Assembly: GCF_003172915.1 (NCBI RefSeq)
Contig: NZ_QGKU01000021.1
Coordinates: forward strand, 31,196-95,195
From: Meridianimarinicoccus roseus
Lineage (GTDB): Bacteria; Pseudomonadota; Alphaproteobacteria; Rhodobacterales; Rhodobacteraceae
Direction of reading: 5' to 3'
Length of the DNA stretch: 64,000 nucleotides
In this document: in pieces, positions 9,010 through 16,609 of the stretch
How positions within the stretch are numbered: the first letter of the stretch is position 1
Layout of the letters: every line of letters begins with the position of its first letter
Notes under the pieces: model-generated
Databases searched by the model: none
What the model was told of the DNA's origin: nothing
What the model saw: the letters and a program-made list of their open reading frames with translations, nothing else
Position numbers and translations under genes: made by a program

Positions 9010-9731
9010 GCGGCCTGCGCCCCTGTGACGGGCGCGCCATCGGCCAGGGTCAGCACCCGGTCCATGCGCGCGATCAGCCGCTCGTCATGGCTGACGGCGA
9101 CCAGGGTGGTGCCCGCCGCGCGCGCCATGCCGGTCAGGTCGGCGATCAGCCGATCGGCGGCAGCCCGATCGAGGCTGGCGGTCGGCTCGTCGGCCAGCAG
9201 CACAGGCGCACCGGCAGCCAGCGCCCGGGCGATGGCGACGCGCTGCCTTTCCCCGCCCGAATAGCTCGCGACGCTGCGCGCGGTGTCAGAAAGCCCGAGG
9301 CCGACCAGCCGCGCGGCTGCGCGCGCGCGTAGCCCTGCCCTTTCCGCGCGCGGGCGGAACAGCGCGGGCAGCGCGGCATTGTCCTGCGCGCTCAACTCGT
9401 CGAACAGCAGGAAATCCTGGAAGATCATGCCGATCTGGTCGGCGCGGAACCGCGCGCGGCCCTCGGCGTCAAGACGGCTCAGGTCGGTGTCGCCCCAGCG
9501 CACCGTGCCCTCCGCCACCGCCGAAAGCCCGGCCAGCGCGTGCAGCAGCGTGGACTTGCCCGCACCGGACGGCCCGCGCACGCCCAGCAGCGTGCCGCCC
9601 GGCAGTTCCAGCGACGGCAGCGACAGCAGCACCCGGCCGCGCGGGCTGCGCACGGTCAACCCGGACACCCGCAGCGCCAGCCCCCCGGACGGCCCCGCTT
9701 CCCGGTCAGCGCAGCCTTCGGTGTCAGCCAT
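9006..9731 (-). CDS. ABC transporter ATP-binding protein (MacB/LolD-like)
   Basis: A 241-residue ATPase with Walker [12 protein letters not shown] near residue 37, a Q-loop (IFQDFLLFDELS), signature SGGERQRVAIARAL and Walker B VLLADEPTASLD followed by the H-loop SHDER. It belongs to the MacB/LolD/FtsE branch that partners FtsX-like permeases, and it overlaps the permease gene by 4 bases. Its start overlaps the upstream exported-protein gene by 8 bases, so the three products are probably made in fixed ratio. Confidence 0.94.
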   Translation of the reverse strand: MADTEGCADREAGPSGGLALRVSGLTVRSPRGRVLLSLPSLELPGGTLLGVRGPSGAGKSTLLHALAGLSAVAEGTVRWGDTDLSRLDAEGRARFRADQIGMIFQDFLLFDELSAQDNAALPALFRPRAERAGLRARAAARLVGLGLSDTARSVASYSGGERQRVAIARALAAGAPVLLADEPTASLDRAAADRLIADLTGMARAAGTTLVAVSHDERLIARMDRVLTLADGAPVTGAQAA

Positions 9732-10140
9732 ATCGCGCCTCGGTCAGCCTGACGAGGCTGACGAAGCCGGTGTCCGGATCGCGGTACTCGCCCAGTTCCA
9801 GCACACCCGAGGTGACGATCTTCACGTTGAACGGGATCACGTCCACCACCCGCTTGGTATAGACGGCAAGGATATCGTCGGGCCATTCGGCGGCGGTTTC
9901 GCAGAAGGGGCAGACAGCCATCGGCATCTTGGTAAGCACGAAGAAGCGGCTTTCGGCCTTCAACGGCGGGGCCATGAACCCCTCGACCTCGATCCGGCGG
10001 CCGACATTCGCCTCGGCGAACTCGGACATGCCGCGCCCCTTGCGCTGGTAAAGCTCGCGCAGCTTGATCGGCTGTTCGGCGGCGGTCAGGATCGTGGGCG
10101 CGGCCAGCGCGCCAAGCAGGGCGGAACGGCGGGTCAGCAT
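9724..10140 (-). CDS. Small exported protein with CPFC motif, first gene of the ABC operon
   Basis: The 138-residue product starts with a signal sequence (MLTRRSALLGALAAPTILTA; the RR may suit Tat or Sec) and continues as a compact, probably OB-like beta domain. Residues 47-60 read VGRRIEVEGFMAPP and C77/C80 form CPFC, so metal or disulfide chemistry is possible. It resembles the DUF3299 type of exported proteins that accompany MacB-like transporters, but I cannot verify that assignment. The ATG at 10140 is chosen because AAAGG precedes it and because it places the signal peptide at the N-terminus; a longer frame to 10221 looks random. It is coupled by an 8-base overlap to the ATPase gene. 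Confidence 0.75.
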   Translation of the reverse strand: MLTRRSALLGALAAPTILTAAEQPIKLRELYQRKGRGMSEFAEANVGRRIEVEGFMAPPLKAESRFFVLTKMPMAVCPFCETAAEWPDDILAVYTKRVVDVIPFNVKIVTSGVLELGEYRDPDTGFVSLVRLTEARYG

Positions 10141-10332
10141 GGGCGAACCTTTCGCGTGTCTTCGGTGTCTGCATCGCATGGCCAGCATCGCATGTCGCGT
10201 GCGGGTCGGCCTGTGCGGCACGGGATCGCGGGCCTTCGCGCTGCGCAGCCCGGCATGCGGGCCGACGCGCGTGGGTCGGCACGCGCGGGTGCGGGGCCCA
10301 GGCGTACCGGGCCCCGTTGGCTCAAAAGGCGG

Positions 10333-11832
10333 TCACTCGGCGTTCACGGCGTGATGCATGACGTGGAAGATCACGTTCTGCTCGATCGTGCCGTCGAACA
10401 GGTGCGCCCAGGGGCCCTTTGCGTAAACGGCCACGTCTTCGCCCGAATGGGTTTCCGACGACTTGGGGATCAGCGCCTGCTGCACGTAGTCGAGATCGGT
10501 GGCATCGTCCTGCGTCACATCCGGGCGCGCGCCCGAATAGGTGCCGTCTTCCTGCTCCACCAGTACCGAGCCGGTGCCGTTCAGGTAACCGATCACGGTG
10601 TAGGGCTTGCCGTCATCGGCCAGCACCAACTCGTCGCTGTGCTTGTCGCCGATCTGTGCGATGTCGTAGCAAAGACCCAGGATCGGCGTGCCGCGGCCGC
10701 AATAGCCGTTGAACGCGATGGCGTGCTCGTGGTCGGCGGTGACGATGATCAGCGTGTCCGCGTCGTCGGTCAGCTCGTCGGCCATGGCCACCGCTTCGGC
10801 GAAGGCGACGCCGTCGCGCATCACCCGTGCGGCATTGCCCGCATGGTTGGCGTGATCGACCCGGCCCGCCTCGATCTCGAGGTAGTAGCCGTTCTCGTTC
10901 TGGCTCAGGTACTCGATCGCGGCGCGGGTCATGTCGGCCAGCGACGGCTCGTCATCCTCGGCACGGTCAGCTTCGTATTCCATGTGGCTGTCGTTGAACA
11001 GGCCGAGAACCGGGGTTTCGCCGTCCAGCGCCAGCTCGCCGAAGGTCGCGGTATTCCAAGCGTATTGCGCGCCAAGGCCCTGCGCCATCTCGATCAGGTT
11101 GGTGCCGTCAGCGCGGCGGCCGTTGCCGCCCTCGTCGGTCTGCACGCCCTGCGGCACGAAGTGACGGCGTCCGCCGCCCATCGCCAAATCGATGACACCG
11201 GCCTGCATCTGGTCGACCAGCTGGGCCGCGATGTCCTTCTGCGCAGTGCAGTCATCGGGAACCGCGTCTTCCCAGTTGCGGTTGGCGGTCTTGGCATAGA
11301 CGCCGGCCGGTGTCGCGTGGGTGATCCGCGCGGTCGAGATCACGCCGACCGACTTTTCCATGCCGGTGACGATCTCGGCGAAAGTTGTCAGCTCGTTGCC
11401 CGCCACGGTGGAGCAATCGTCATGGATCGCGTCGCCGCCCAGGTTGATCAGGTTGAACCGCTGCTTCACGCCGGTGTTCATCGCGCCCGCGGTCGGGGCC
11501 GAGTCGGGCGTCTGCGCGTTGATGTTGTAGGTCTTGACCAGCGCCGAGTGGAAGTCCGGCGTCTCGTAGGGCATAACGTGCTCTTCGCCCAGCTTCCCTT
11601 CCTGCTGGCCCGCGAACATGCGCACGGCATAGTTGGTACCTACGCCGTTGCCGTCCGATACCAGAAGGATCACGTTCTTGGCGCGGTTGGTGTTGTCCTG
11701 GCGGTCGATCAGGGCCTGGATGGCCTCCTGCCCCGCGGCGAACCACGGGCTGCCGGCCTGCGGCAGATCCTGCGCATGCGCGGCTGTGGCGGCGCACAGC
11801 GCGATCGCGGAAATCTTGAGTTGCAGTTTCAA
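10333..11832 (-). CDS. Alkaline phosphatase (PhoA family), TTG start
   Basis: A 499-residue exported phosphomonoesterase. From TTG 11832 it begins MKLQLKISAIALCAATAAHA, a clean signal peptide with an AHA cleavage site. Family motifs are the metal-binding LLVSDGNG with D60, the nucleophile S111 in TPDSAPTAGAM, and later metal ligands in EIEAGRVDHANHAGN and TADHEHA. The TTG is preceded by GGAGG (complement of 11841-11845) at 8 bases; a longer in-frame start would put charged residues before the signal peptide. Inserted Cys pairs suggest disulfides. A possible Pho box lies at 11897-11918, so induction by phosphate starvation is likely but inferred. Confidence 0.93.
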   Translation of the reverse strand: MKLQLKISAIALCAATAAHAQDLPQAGSPWFAAGQEAIQALIDRQDNTNRAKNVILLVSDGNGVGTNYAVRMFAGQQEGKLGEEHVMPYETPDFHSALVKTYNINAQTPDSAPTAGAMNTGVKQRFNLINLGGDAIHDDCSTVAGNELTTFAEIVTGMEKSVGVISTARITHATPAGVYAKTANRNWEDAVPDDCTAQKDIAAQLVDQMQAGVIDLAMGGGRRHFVPQGVQTDEGGNGRRADGTNLIEMAQGLGAQYAWNTATFGELALDGETPVLGLFNDSHMEYEADRAEDDEPSLADMTRAAIEYLSQNENGYYLEIEAGRVDHANHAGNAARVMRDGVAFAEAVAMADELTDDADTLIIVTADHEHAIAFNGYCGRGTPILGLCYDIAQIGDKHSDELVLADDGKPYTVIGYLNGTGSVLVEQEDGTYSGARPDVTQDDATDLDYVQQALIPKSSETHSGEDVAVYAKGPWAHLFDGTIEQNVIFHVMHHAVNAE

Positions 11833-11896
11833 GGGACGGTCCTCCGTTGCGTGCATCGGCGCGGGCACCTGCCGCGCTTGGGCGCTGCAAACCGCA

Positions 11897-11918
11897 TGAA
11901 TGTAACAAGAGCGTGACC
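11897..11918 (-). promoter_or_regulatory. Putative Pho box upstream of the alkaline phosphatase
   Basis: On the minus strand the sequence reads GGTCACGCTCT followed directly by TGTTACATTCA: two direct half-sites 11 bases apart with the GTCAC/GTTAC core typical of PhoB binding. It stands 65-86 bases before the TTG start. The match is partial, so this is a candidate only. Confidence 0.45.
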
Positions 11919-11969
11919 GACCGGGACAAATCGTACATCGGGCCGCGTTGCCGCAACGGAACCGCGACC

Positions 11970-12650
11970 CTACCCCTGGCCGCGCCCCGCACGCTCCATG
12001 TCCGCCGCCATGTCCTCGGCCAGCGCGCGCAACGCGGCGGGGGCGGTCCGGCGGTGCGCCTCGATCCGCAGGGCGGTCAGATCGGCCTGATAGCGGCGCG
12101 CCAGCCGCGCCACATCGGCGCCGGGCGGGATCTCTCCGGCGTCGCGCGCCCGCGCGAAGGCCGCCGCGAACTCGGCCTGCATCGCATCAAGACATGCCCG
12201 CGCCCGCGCGGCGATCGCCGGTGTGTCGGGTGTCACGTCGATCAGGGTCTTGACCAGCATGCAGGCGCGGCAGCCCTCGCCCTCTCCGGCGCTGTCCGCG
12301 AAGCCGCGCAGATAGGCGGCCAGCCCGGCCAGCGGTGTCGGCGCATCCGCGATCCGGGCGCGCAAAGCGGCGCGGCCACGGTCGAAATACCGGTCCAGCG
12401 TCGCAAGATACAGCGCCTCCTTGCTGGTGAACGCGGCATAGATGCTGCCGGGCTTCATCTGCAGGGCGGCCTCGAGGTCCCTGAGGGACGTGGCGTGATA
12501 GCCCTTTTCCCAGAACAGCGTCAGCGCCGCGTCCAGCGCGGTGTCGCGGTCATAAGGTTTCGCGCGGCGCCGCGCACCGCCACGCGACGGCACGCCGCCG
12601 CGGCCTGCCGGGACATCGGGGGCACGGGAAGGATCGTCGGATCGGGTCAT
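11970..12650 (-). CDS. TetR/AcrR-family transcriptional regulator
   Basis: The 226-residue protein has a basic N-terminal tail of about 30 residues, then a TetR helix-turn-helix (YDRDTALDAALTLFWEKGYH, ATSLRDLEAALQMKPGSIYA) and an all-helical ligand domain. Cysteines in EGCRACMLVKT lie where NemR-type repressors carry reactive cysteines, which would suit sensing of electrophiles, but that is inference. It follows the AhpD-like gene on the same strand after 83 bp and probably represses that two-gene unit through the palindromes at 13350-13390. Confidence 0.9.
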   Translation of the reverse strand: MTRSDDPSRAPDVPAGRGGVPSRGGARRRAKPYDRDTALDAALTLFWEKGYHATSLRDLEAALQMKPGSIYAAFTSKEALYLATLDRYFDRGRAALRARIADAPTPLAGLAAYLRGFADSAGEGEGCRACMLVKTLIDVTPDTPAIAARARACLDAMQAEFAAAFARARDAGEIPPGADVARLARRYQADLTALRIEAHRRTAPAALRALAEDMAADMERAGRGQG

Positions 12651-12733
12651 GCTTTCTCCAGACTAGGCGGCCCGCACGGCGCAGTCCCGGCAAAAGCGGC
12701 CCGGCGGCAACGCCGGGCGGGCCGCCGCCACGT

Positions 12734-13297
12734 TCAGCGCCCGGAAACCGGGGTCCAGGCGAATTTCTGCATCGGCGCGTCCACCGGCGTGTCCGCCACG
12801 TGGTTGGTGTAGTTGCTCATCACCTTCTGCGACAGCCCCAGGATCACCTCAAGAACGTGCCTGTCGGAATAGCCCGCGTCGAAGAAGGCCTGCATCTCGG
12901 CCTCGCTGACATGGCCACGTCCGCGCAGCATGGCCAGGGTGAAGCTGCGCAGCACCTCCAGCTTTTCGGTCGGCAGCGGGGTCTCGTCGCGCAGCGCGTC
13001 GGTGATGGCGTCGTCCACCTTCATCATCTTCGCAATGCCGGTATGGGCGGGCACGCAGTAGTGGCAGGCGTGCTCCACGTTGATCGTCTGCCAGACGACG
13101 GTCTTTTCCTCGGCGTCGAAGGCGGTGCTTTCGGCGAACAGGCGATGCAGCACCTGATATCCTTCCAGCAGCGCAGGCGAGGCGGACATCACGGCGTGCA
13201 GTCCGGGCAGACGGCCGAACGCCTTCTGCGAGGCCGCGATCAACGGCTGCGACTCCGCGGGGGCGGTATCTGCGTCAAGCTTGGGGAAATGCTTCAT
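12734..13297 (-). CDS. Carboxymuconolactone decarboxylase/AhpD-like protein
   Basis: A 187-residue all-alpha protein of the CMD/AhpD superfamily with the redox motif HACHYCVPAH (CxxC plus following His) near residues 79-90, preceded by a glutamate as in AhpD. Such proteins act as peroxidase-linked disulfide reductants or in detoxification of reactive compounds. The ATG at 13297 is preceded by GAAAGGA; the upstream in-frame codon at 13324 has no site. It is the first gene of a unit with the TetR regulator downstream, and its upstream region carries two operator-like palindromes. Confidence 0.88.
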   Translation of the reverse strand: MKHFPKLDADTAPAESQPLIAASQKAFGRLPGLHAVMSASPALLEGYQVLHRLFAESTAFDAEEKTVVWQTINVEHACHYCVPAHTGIAKMMKVDDAITDALRDETPLPTEKLEVLRSFTLAMLRGRGHVSEAEMQAFFDAGYSDRHVLEVILGLSQKVMSNYTNHVADTPVDAPMQKFAWTPVSGR

Positions 13298-13349
13298 GGC
13301 ACGGTCCTTTCGGGGCGGGGTCAAAGGTTGTCCGCACCCAATTGCTTAT

Positions 13350-13366
13350 TTTGAGCGATCACTCAA
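13350..13366. promoter_or_regulatory. Operator-like palindrome 1 upstream of the AhpD-like gene
   Basis: TTTGAGCGATCACTCAA contains the imperfect palindrome TTGAGCGATCACTCAA, of the size and symmetry bound by TetR dimers. It forms a perfect 17-base inverted repeat with 13374-13390, seven bases away. Confidence 0.75.
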
Positions 13367-13373
13367 ATCACCC

Positions 13374-13390
13374 TTGAGTGATCGCTCAAA
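13374..13390. promoter_or_regulatory. Operator-like palindrome 2 upstream of the AhpD-like gene
   Basis: TTGAGTGATCGCTCAAA is the exact reverse complement of 13350-13366 and contains its own near-palindrome TTGAGTGATCGCTCAA. The centre-to-centre distance is 24 bases. Likely site for the TetR protein encoded at 11970-12650; the pair could also fold as a hairpin. Confidence 0.75.
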
Positions 13391-13438
13391 TCTGACTGCC
13401 CTGTTCCCGCCTTATCGCCCGGGCCACGCCTCGCCCGT

Positions 13439-13867
13439 TCAGGGCGCCTGAACCGATTGTAGAAATACCAGAAGGTCGGCCACCGGCACGCTTGTCATCA
13501 TCGGCTGACCGCTGGGCAACTCGAACACCGCGCGCCCGTCGCTATCGAGGAACGGGCCGAACACCGGCATATCGCCACCATGCGCCAGCAGGGGCGCGCG
13601 CCCGTCGATCTGCCGCGCCACAGCCTCCAGCGGAAACGCCCCGCCATTGCGCGCCGACAGCCCGGTCAGGTCCGGCGTGTCGATGGCGATGATCTCGGCC
13701 ATCGGGCCGGTGCCACGCGCATCGGCCCCGTGGCACTGCGCGCAATGGGTCACGAACAGCGCCTGCCCGCTCTGCGGATCTGGCGCCTGCGCACCCGCCA
13801 GCCCTGCCGCCATGCCGCACGCCGCCAGCGCCAGCGCGGCAGGCGCGACTCTCATCGGTCCCGTCAT
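13439..13867 (-). CDS. Monohaem c-type cytochrome, exported
   Basis: A 142-residue periplasmic cytochrome: signal peptide (MTGPMRVAPAALALAACGMA), one haem site CAQCH near residue 48 and a likely axial methionine in GDMPVFGP. The segment GADARGTGPMAEI and the SARNGG motif recur in the cytochrome at 16074-16487, so the two are paralogues. The start at 13867 has GGAGGG upstream and begins the signal peptide. It ends convergent to nothing and is 141 bp from the AhpD-like gene; electron partner unknown. Confidence 0.9.
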   Translation of the reverse strand: MTGPMRVAPAALALAACGMAAGLAGAQAPDPQSGQALFVTHCAQCHGADARGTGPMAEIIAIDTPDLTGLSARNGGAFPLEAVARQIDGRAPLLAHGGDMPVFGPFLDSDGRAVFELPSGQPMMTSVPVADLLVFLQSVQAP

Positions 13868-13938
13868 TGTCTTTCCCTCCGTTCCGCCTTGCAGGCTCAG
13901 ACTAGCACGCGGCGCGCGGCGGTTCATCATCGCGCCGC

Positions 13939-14559
13939 TCAGGTGGCGAAACTGGACTCGATGGTCACCCCGTGCTGCGCCACGTAGTCCTGCATCTCGA
14001 GCGCATCGTTGTCCTCGGCGAAGAAGCAGCGCCCGGTCCTGTGCTTGATGTCGTCGCCCGTGCACATCACGCCCCACCAGGGATCGATCACGATGGACCC
14101 GCCGTCCCAGCCATTGCCGAACAGCACGAACGCGTGGTCATGCGGCGGGCGGCAGCTCACGTAATGCACGGACCCGTATCCCTTGCCCTGCGCATGCTCG
14201 TGCAGATAGCCATAAACGACCGCCGCGTTTTCGCCGCAATTGCCCGCACGACAGACGCGCGCCCGTTCTGCCAGTTCCAGATAAAATTCGTGAGGGGTCG
14301 TCGCCCCGGTCGGTCGCTCCTTCATCCCGTCCGGGTATTCCAGCTTCCACACGCCCGGCTTCTTCACCCAGCGCACACCGTCCTGCTGCCACCCGCCGGG
14401 ATGCTTGACCCAGCGGTGTCCTGTATGGCGCGAACGGTCCACCGCGACCCCGGCCCAGCCGCCGGTCTTCTTCATGTTGTCCGCCTGATTGTTGGCCCCG
14501 ATGACCAGCGTGTATTTCGCGTGGGCATAGGCCGCCTTGGCCATCTCATATGCCGACAT
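13939..14559 (-). CDS. Uncharacterised protein with a Cys-His-Asp triad-like arrangement
   Basis: I do not recognise this 206-residue protein. Visible: no signal peptide or membrane helix; two copies of an RWVKxPGxW motif near residues 49-71; then a half with C108 in AGNCGENAA at the start of a predicted helix, H142 in PHDHAFVLF and D159 in IVIDPWWG. That order and spacing fits papain-like/transglutaminase-like folds (Cys on a helix, His and Asp on following strands), which include peptidases, amidases and several toxin or effector domains. No secretion, immunity or partner gene is adjacent. Start chosen at 14559 by GGAG nine bases upstream. Function is inference only. Confidence 0.7.
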   Translation of the reverse strand: MSAYEMAKAAYAHAKYTLVIGANNQADNMKKTGGWAGVAVDRSRHTGHRWVKHPGGWQQDGVRWVKKPGVWKLEYPDGMKERPTGATTPHEFYLELAERARVCRAGNCGENAAVVYGYLHEHAQGKGYGSVHYVSCRPPHDHAFVLFGNGWDGGSIVIDPWWGVMCTGDDIKHRTGRCFFAEDNDALEMQDYVAQHGVTIESSFAT

Positions 14560-14749
14560 GGGCTTTTCTCCACCGTGGATTGAATCGCGGCCAGCATAGA
14601 CACGCGCCAACCCGACGCACGGTCCGGACCACCCGACCTTCAGGGCGTCGTTGGCTCACAAAGCCGTGACGCGGCGTGACCGGGCATCCGGTCTAGGCTG
14701 GTGGCGCCAGATCCGGACCAGCTCCGGACCAGACCAAGCGGAGATGCCC

Positions 14750-15244
14750 ATGCGCCCTGTCCTTCTCGCCGCGCTCGTTGCGCTCGCCCTGCCCGTGCTT
14801 CCGGCCCTTCCCGCCGCTCAGGACGCCTACCCGGCTCCGGCACCGCGCGACGGCTGGGCAGTGCATGACAGCGCACTCGATTTCGACACGCTTGTCGCCG
14901 CCGTGAAGACCGAGGCCGCCACGCAGCAGCTTGGCGTCGTGACCGAGGCCGGGCCGACTGGCATGGCCGCATCTCGCGGCATCGACATCCCCGGCAACCG
15001 AGTGATCGGCCTGTTCAACAACGATTACGCGGTGCGTGTCCTTGGCCTGTCCACCGCCGCGATGATCGAGGCACCGGTGCGGATGTATGTCACCGAAGAT
15101 CCCGACGGCAGCGCGACGCTGTCCTACAAGACGCCCAGCCAAGTGTTTGCCCCATACCTCGACGAAGCCGGGCCGGACCTTGCCGCCGCGGCGGCCGAGC
15201 TTGACGCGAAATTCGACGCGGTGGCACGGGCGGCGATCCAGTGA
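14750..15244 (+). CDS. Exported DUF302 protein
   Basis: The 164-residue product has a signal peptide (MRPVLLAALVALALPVLPAL, cleavage near AAQDA) and a DUF302 domain marked by DFDTLVAAVKTEA, PGNRVIGLFNNDYAVRVLG and the EAPVRMYVTED strand. The function of DUF302 is not established. I chose the ATG at 14750 because GGAG ends six bases before it; an in-frame ATG at 14744 is too close to that site. Its stop overlaps the GTG start of the DUF1194 gene (GTGA), so the two are probably cotranslated. Confidence 0.82.
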   Translation: MRPVLLAALVALALPVLPALPAAQDAYPAPAPRDGWAVHDSALDFDTLVAAVKTEAATQQLGVVTEAGPTGMAASRGIDIPGNRVIGLFNNDYAVRVLGLSTAAMIEAPVRMYVTEDPDGSATLSYKTPSQVFAPYLDEAGPDLAAAAAELDAKFDAVARAAIQ

Positions 15245-16077
15245 GAGCGGCACCGAAAGCGGCTGCCCGCACGCAGGAACCGGCGGCTCGGGTCATATGG
15301 GACTCATATGCGATTCATACGCGAATCCTATGGCGGTTTGCGCTGCCTTTGGCATTGGCACTGGCCTCGGCCGGACCTGTGGCGGCGCAGGATACCGACC
15401 TCGAACTGGTGCTTCTGGCCGATGCCTCCGGCTCCATCGACGCGGGCGAGATCGCGTTCCAGCGCAGCGGCTATGCCGAGGCGATCACCGACCCCGAAGT
15501 GCTTGAAACGATTATGCAAACCGCATACGGGTCGATCGCGGTCACTTATGTGGAATGGGCCGCGAACCAGGCAGTCGTGGTGCCGTGGCGCGTGATCGAC
15601 GGCCCTGACAGCGCCGCCGCCTTCGCCGCCGAACTGACCTCGGCGGGCCGCGCCGCGTTCGGCCGCAATGCCATCGGCGACGCCCTTCTGTTCGGAAAAT
15701 CCCTGATCGAAAACAATGCTTTGGATGGCTGGCGCAAGGTTATCGACTTCTCCGGCGACAGCGCCAACAGCTATGGCGGCGCCCCCGTTTCGACCGCCCG
15801 CGACGCCGTGGTCGGTGCCGGGATCACGATCAACGGCCTGCCCATCCTGTGTCGCGACTGCCGCTCGGGCCAGGCGGGCTACGGCGATCTCGAAGCGCAG
15901 TACCGCGACCGGATCATCGGCGGGGTTGGTGCGTTCGTGGTCACCGCCGACAGCCGCGACAGTTTCGCCGACGCCGTCAAGCGCAAGCTGATCCTTGAAA
16001 TATCAGGACAAATGCCTGTGCGCGACGTGGCCGACGCACCCGTAGCGGCCCCGCGCGCCGTCCACTTCGCGCCCTAG
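15241..16077 (+). CDS. DUF1194 protein with von Willebrand A-like domain, GTG start
   Basis: A 278-residue protein with an N-terminal hydrophobic signal segment (about residues 31-49, ending in PVAAQD) and a VWA-like domain with the MIDAS start LLADASGSID, later FSGDSANSYGG. DUF1194 proteins are common in Rhodobacterales and of unknown role; MIDAS metal suggests protein-protein contact in the periplasm. The GTG start overlaps the stop of the DUF302 gene, and no better start lies before the signal segment, leaving a long 30-residue n-region. Two cysteines (LCRDCRSGQ) may bond. Its stop overlaps the end of the convergent cytochrome gene by 4 bases. Confidence 0.85.
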   Translation: MRAAPKAAARTQEPAARVIWDSYAIHTRILWRFALPLALALASAGPVAAQDTDLELVLLADASGSIDAGEIAFQRSGYAEAITDPEVLETIMQTAYGSIAVTYVEWAANQAVVVPWRVIDGPDSAAAFAAELTSAGRAAFGRNAIGDALLFGKSLIENNALDGWRKVIDFSGDSANSYGGAPVSTARDAVVGAGITINGLPILCRDCRSGQAGYGDLEAQYRDRIIGGVGAFVVTADSRDSFADAVKRKLILEISGQMPVRDVADAPVAAPRAVHFAP

Positions 16078-16487
16078 CGCTGCAAGCTTTGCAGGTAGCG
16101 CGCCATCAGCACCAGTCGTTCGGGGGCAGGCGTCTGCACCCCCGGCGCGGTTTCCACCAGCACCTGTCGATCTTCCAGAAGGTAGGCGCCGAATTCCGGC
16201 ATGGTTCCGCCGCGGCTGTAGCCGTCGATCTGACTCATGACCTCCACCAGCGGGAAGCTACCACCGTTGCGCGCCGACAGAGTCGTCAGATCCGGCGGCT
16301 GCACCGCCAACCCCTGCGCAGCCGGTCCGTTGCCGCGCGCATCCGCGCCGTGGCAGGCCGCGCAATGGTCCGCAAAGTCCTGCCGCGCGACCTGCGGGCC
16401 GGTGACAGGCGCCTGGCACGCCGCCACCCCCAATACGATGGCCAGACTCGCCCCGCCGGCGATTGCCCGAATTCCTGCTGCGCCCAT
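16074..16487 (-). CDS. Monohaem c-type cytochrome, probable lipoprotein
   Basis: A 137-residue cytochrome with a signal sequence ending in a lipobox-like VLGVAAC, one haem site CAACH and a likely Met ligand in GGTMPEFG. Much of the core (HGADARGNGPAAQG, PDLTTLSARNGGSFPL) matches the exported cytochrome at 13439-13867, so one arose from the other; this copy is probably membrane-anchored. AGGAGG lies six bases before the ATG at 16487. Confidence 0.88.
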   Translation of the reverse strand: MGAAGIRAIAGGASLAIVLGVAACQAPVTGPQVARQDFADHCAACHGADARGNGPAAQGLAVQPPDLTTLSARNGGSFPLVEVMSQIDGYSRGGTMPEFGAYLLEDRQVLVETAPGVQTPAPERLVLMARYLQSLQR

Positions 16488-16609
16488 GGCGACCTCCTGC
16501 CCGTGTGCGGCCTGTTTTCCGGCCGGTCGTTGCTGTGCCTCCAGCACAGCTTAACACGCGGGGCGCGCCGCACAATCGCCGAGACGGCAGGCCGCAGCGC
16601 GTGACGCGA

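Noticed and set aside
9283..11916. Plus-strand open frame of about 870 codons opposite the ABC and alkaline phosphatase genes
   Set aside because: No domains, residue bias typical of antisense frames, and it crosses several real genes.
13350..13390. Read as a rho-independent terminator hairpin
   Set aside because: No T-run follows on either strand, the arms contain their own TetR-like palindromes, and the place is a promoter region.
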